From: an uncultured bacterium
Lineage (GTDB): Bacteria; Bacillota; Clostridia; Lachnospirales; Lachnospiraceae
Assembly: GCA_945828315.1 (NCBI GenBank)
Contig: CALZQA010000024.1
Span: forward strand, 1-33,128
DNA length: 33,128 nt
Reading direction: 5' to 3'
The notes under the pieces are model-generated. The model worked only from the letters and a program-made list of their open reading frames with translations. It searched no databases and was not told the origin of the DNA. Within the stretch, counting starts at the first letter, position 1. Every line of letters begins with the position of its first letter. The position numbers and the translations under genes are program-made. Below, in pieces: positions 31,759 to 33,128 of the stretch.

Positions 31759-32244
31759 ATTGGTTTTCTCCGGATCCAGACGACTCAGATTCTCATTCAT
31801 CTGGTCCAACATCCTATGGATCTCATCCCCATCAGCATTGTTTTCCAACATATCGTACACAACCTGCATCTGATTTGCAAACTCATGCCTGATCATGCTC
31901 ATCTGATGAAGATATTCCGTCACATGTTCATAATATGCCAACTCCTTCTCCCTCTGCTGATATAGTACGGAAACCTTTTTCCTTTTTTCTCTTACATTCT
32001 TCCGTTCTTTCAGCACGACACAGACCGTCAAGTCTACGCTGAACAAAACCAAAAGGTAAAACCAGCGTATCCAAGTCCCATACCCGCCGGAAAAGAGCAG
32101 TAAAAAAAGGAGCAGCTGCAAAATAGGAACCAACCATAGCACTTTTTCCACCCGGCCCGTTTTCTCTTCTGAACGGTAAAAGTGAAAGATCCATACCTCT
32201 ATGATCACTGACACCAGAATACATGCGATGTCTGCAAAAGTCAT
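31747..32244 (-). CDS. Truncated sensor kinase: membrane domain and DHp only
   Basis: A 165-residue protein with three membrane helices (about 5-22, 34-52 and 60-79), a coiled-coil region (KERKNVREKRKK onward) and a DHp helix with the phosphoacceptor H120 in IRHEFANQMQVVYDML. The second DHp helix ends in LDQMNENLSRL, and the protein stops nine residues later. A complete GHKL kinase would continue into an ATPase domain, which is missing here but present in the next gene. Its ATG overlaps the response-regulator stop as ATGA. Either a truncated kinase or one half of a split kinase. Confidence 0.8.
   Translation of the reverse strand: MTFADIACILVSVIIEVWIFHFYRSEEKTGRVEKVLWLVPILQLLLFLLLFSGGYGTWIRWFYLLVLFSVDLTVCVVLKERKNVREKRKKVSVLYQQREKELAYYEHVTEYLHQMSMIRHEFANQMQVVYDMLENNADGDEIHRMLDQMNENLSRLDPEKTNFDS
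31791..31801 (-). repeat. 11-bp direct repeat, copy 1 (inside the truncated kinase)
   Basis: GATGAATGAGA on the minus strand, encoding Met-Asn-Glu (149-151) in the second DHp helix. The second copy is 971 bp downstream, in the kinase part of the flagellin fusion. Confidence 0.8.
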
Positions 32245-32966
32245 AAATCACACGTCCTCTCCTGCATCCTGTCTGTAAAGTAATGAACCACTGTCTCTTT
32301 TACCTTCTGATACCTGCTCCGGCTGACAGGCAGCACCACTCCATTCTGTAATTCAACAGTTTTCCCGGAAAACTTTTTGATCTGTTCCATATTTATCACA
32401 TAGCTTTGATGACAGCGCAAAAAGCATTCCGGCAACAATGGAAGCAGTTCTGATAATTTCATAGTTACACGATCTGTCTGAAGAATCTGATGAATAAAGA
32501 GATATCGTCCGTCACTCTCAACATACAGAATTTCGCTGTACGGAATCCGCAAAACCTTCTCCCGCAAAGTGAGTTCCAGCACCTGCCGATTTATCTCTTT
32601 CAGCTCAGTCAGTGCTTTTTCAACAGCCGCATATAACTTTTCCTTCTGAATCGGCTTTAGCAAAAGATACGCTGGTTGTGCTTCAAACACATCCGAAACA
32701 TAGTCAATATAACCGGTAATAAAGATAATCTGAACCCTGGCATTCATTCTTTGAATCTTCTTTGCAATGGCAATTCCATTCTGATTACCAAGCACAATAT
32801 CTAAAATCAGGATGTCCGGAAATTCCTTCTCTTTTCCTGTCCCAATTTCATCTACTATTTCTTTTACGGTGAATCTACATATCTCGGTTTCATATCGTTC
32901 CGTGATCATTCTTTCCAGCCATTCTGCAATCTTTACATCATCATCACAAATTCCGATCCGGTACAT
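32241..32966 (-). CDS. LytTR-family response regulator
   Basis: A 241-residue regulator. The receiver domain (1-122) has the acidic pair D8/D9, phosphoacceptor D56 (ILILDIVLGNQNG), T84 and K104. The LytTR DNA-binding domain (about 130-235) contains IPYSEILYVESDGRYLFI, LPECFLRCHQSYVINMEQIK and VLPVSRSRYQKVK. This AgrA/VirR-like pattern usually works with a GHKL kinase. It is coupled by ATGA to the truncated kinase. GGAAAGG precedes the ATG. No convincing promoter is seen in the 50 bp after the tRNA terminator. Confidence 0.93.
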   Translation of the reverse strand: MYRIGICDDDVKIAEWLERMITERYETEICRFTVKEIVDEIGTGKEKEFPDILILDIVLGNQNGIAIAKKIQRMNARVQIIFITGYIDYVSDVFEAQPAYLLLKPIQKEKLYAAVEKALTELKEINRQVLELTLREKVLRIPYSEILYVESDGRYLFIHQILQTDRVTMKLSELLPLLPECFLRCHQSYVINMEQIKKFSGKTVELQNGVVLPVSRSRYQKVKETVVHYFTDRMQERTCDL

Positions 32967-33017
32967 AGTTTCGCCTTTCCATTTCTGCCTTCATCTTCTG
33001 TTATATTTCAGATGCAA

Positions 33018-33046
33018 AAAAGCTCTCGATCTAATCGAGAGCTTTT
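33018..33046 (-). terminator. Intrinsic terminator after tRNA-Lys
   Basis: AAAAGCTCTCGAT (33018-33030) and ATCGAGAGCTTTT (33034-33046) form a perfect stem with a 3-bp loop; on the minus strand it is followed by a T6 run. It separates the tRNA from the response-regulator gene. Confidence 0.85.
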
Positions 33047-33066
33047 ATATAAAGTTATTTGAGAAG

Positions 33067-33128
33067 TGCGCCTCCAGGGGTTCGAACCCTGGACACCCTG
33101 ATTAAGAGTCAGGTGCTCTGCCAGCTGA
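33067..33128 (-). tRNA. tRNA-Lys (CUU anticodon), 5' end beyond window
   Basis: Read on the minus strand: most of the D arm (TCAGCTGGCAGAGCA), the anticodon stem-loop CCTGA-CTCTTAA-TCAGG with anticodon CTT, a variable loop, a T arm (CAGGG-TTCGAAC-CCCTG), and the acceptor 3' strand GAGGCGC with discriminator A at 33067. CCA is not encoded. The 5' acceptor strand lies past the window edge. Confidence 0.92.

Overview
The window looks like chromosomal DNA of a spore-forming clostridium, most likely a Lachnospiraceae-type gut anaerobe. This is inferred from the spmA/spmB pair, a B. subtilis-like yaaO-yaaR-holB-ricT-yabB-rsmI neighbourhood, a high-molecular-weight rubredoxin, GHKL/LytTR two-component genes and a Lachnospiraceae-style flagellin N-terminus. 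Most genes are on the minus strand. No phage genes, insertion sequences or CRISPR arrays were seen.

Layout from left to right: (1) 1-5760, a minus-strand molybdenum operon: moeA-like, moaC, moaA, a MOSC protein, mogA, modA, modB and modC (cut by the left edge). It has one clear promoter, whose -10 lies in one arm of a long dyad. (2) 5750-6040, an orphan C-terminal scrap of a GHKL histidine kinase on the plus strand. (3) 6064-7291, rpsF-ssb-rpsR with promoter and terminator; then a DUF951 protein and a sirtuin. (4) 8404-9676, spmA and spmB, transcribed divergently rather than as one operon. (5) 9721-14393, a 905-residue secreted protein of unknown function and a secreted DUF885 metallopeptidase-like protein. 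(6) 14366-19229, the conserved replication/translation-associated operon (guanylate-kinase-like, yaaR, holB, ricT, yabB, rsmI). (7) 19230-22255, a yaaO-type decarboxylase directly behind an AbiEi/AbiEii-like toxin-antitoxin pair whose toxin has lost the usual GG motif. (8) 22283-22880, an ArgR-like regulator whose promoter carries a perfect dyad over the -10. (9) 22917-25117, a D,D-carboxypeptidase and divergent trmB. (10) 25277-30226, a protein of unknown function coupled to a Uup-type ABC-F ATPase, a flavin reductase-rubredoxin, a membrane protein and an AIM24 protein. (11) 30338-32966, a two-component locus, and a partial tRNA-Lys at the right edge.

The most unusual region is 30338-32966. 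A LytTR response regulator is translationally coupled to a three-helix membrane protein that has a histidine-kinase dimerisation helix with the phosphoacceptor His but no ATPase domain. The next gene is one open 430-codon frame that joins a flagellin N-terminal D0/D1 region to a GHKL kinase ATPase domain, probably through a DHp-like segment with Gln where His is expected. An 11-bp direct repeat, in the same reading frame in both genes, flanks the flagellin-derived stretch. Recombination between the copies would restore a conventional histidine kinase. This is either a flagellin fragment inserted into a kinase gene, or a split kinase whose ATPase half is carried on a flagellin-like module.
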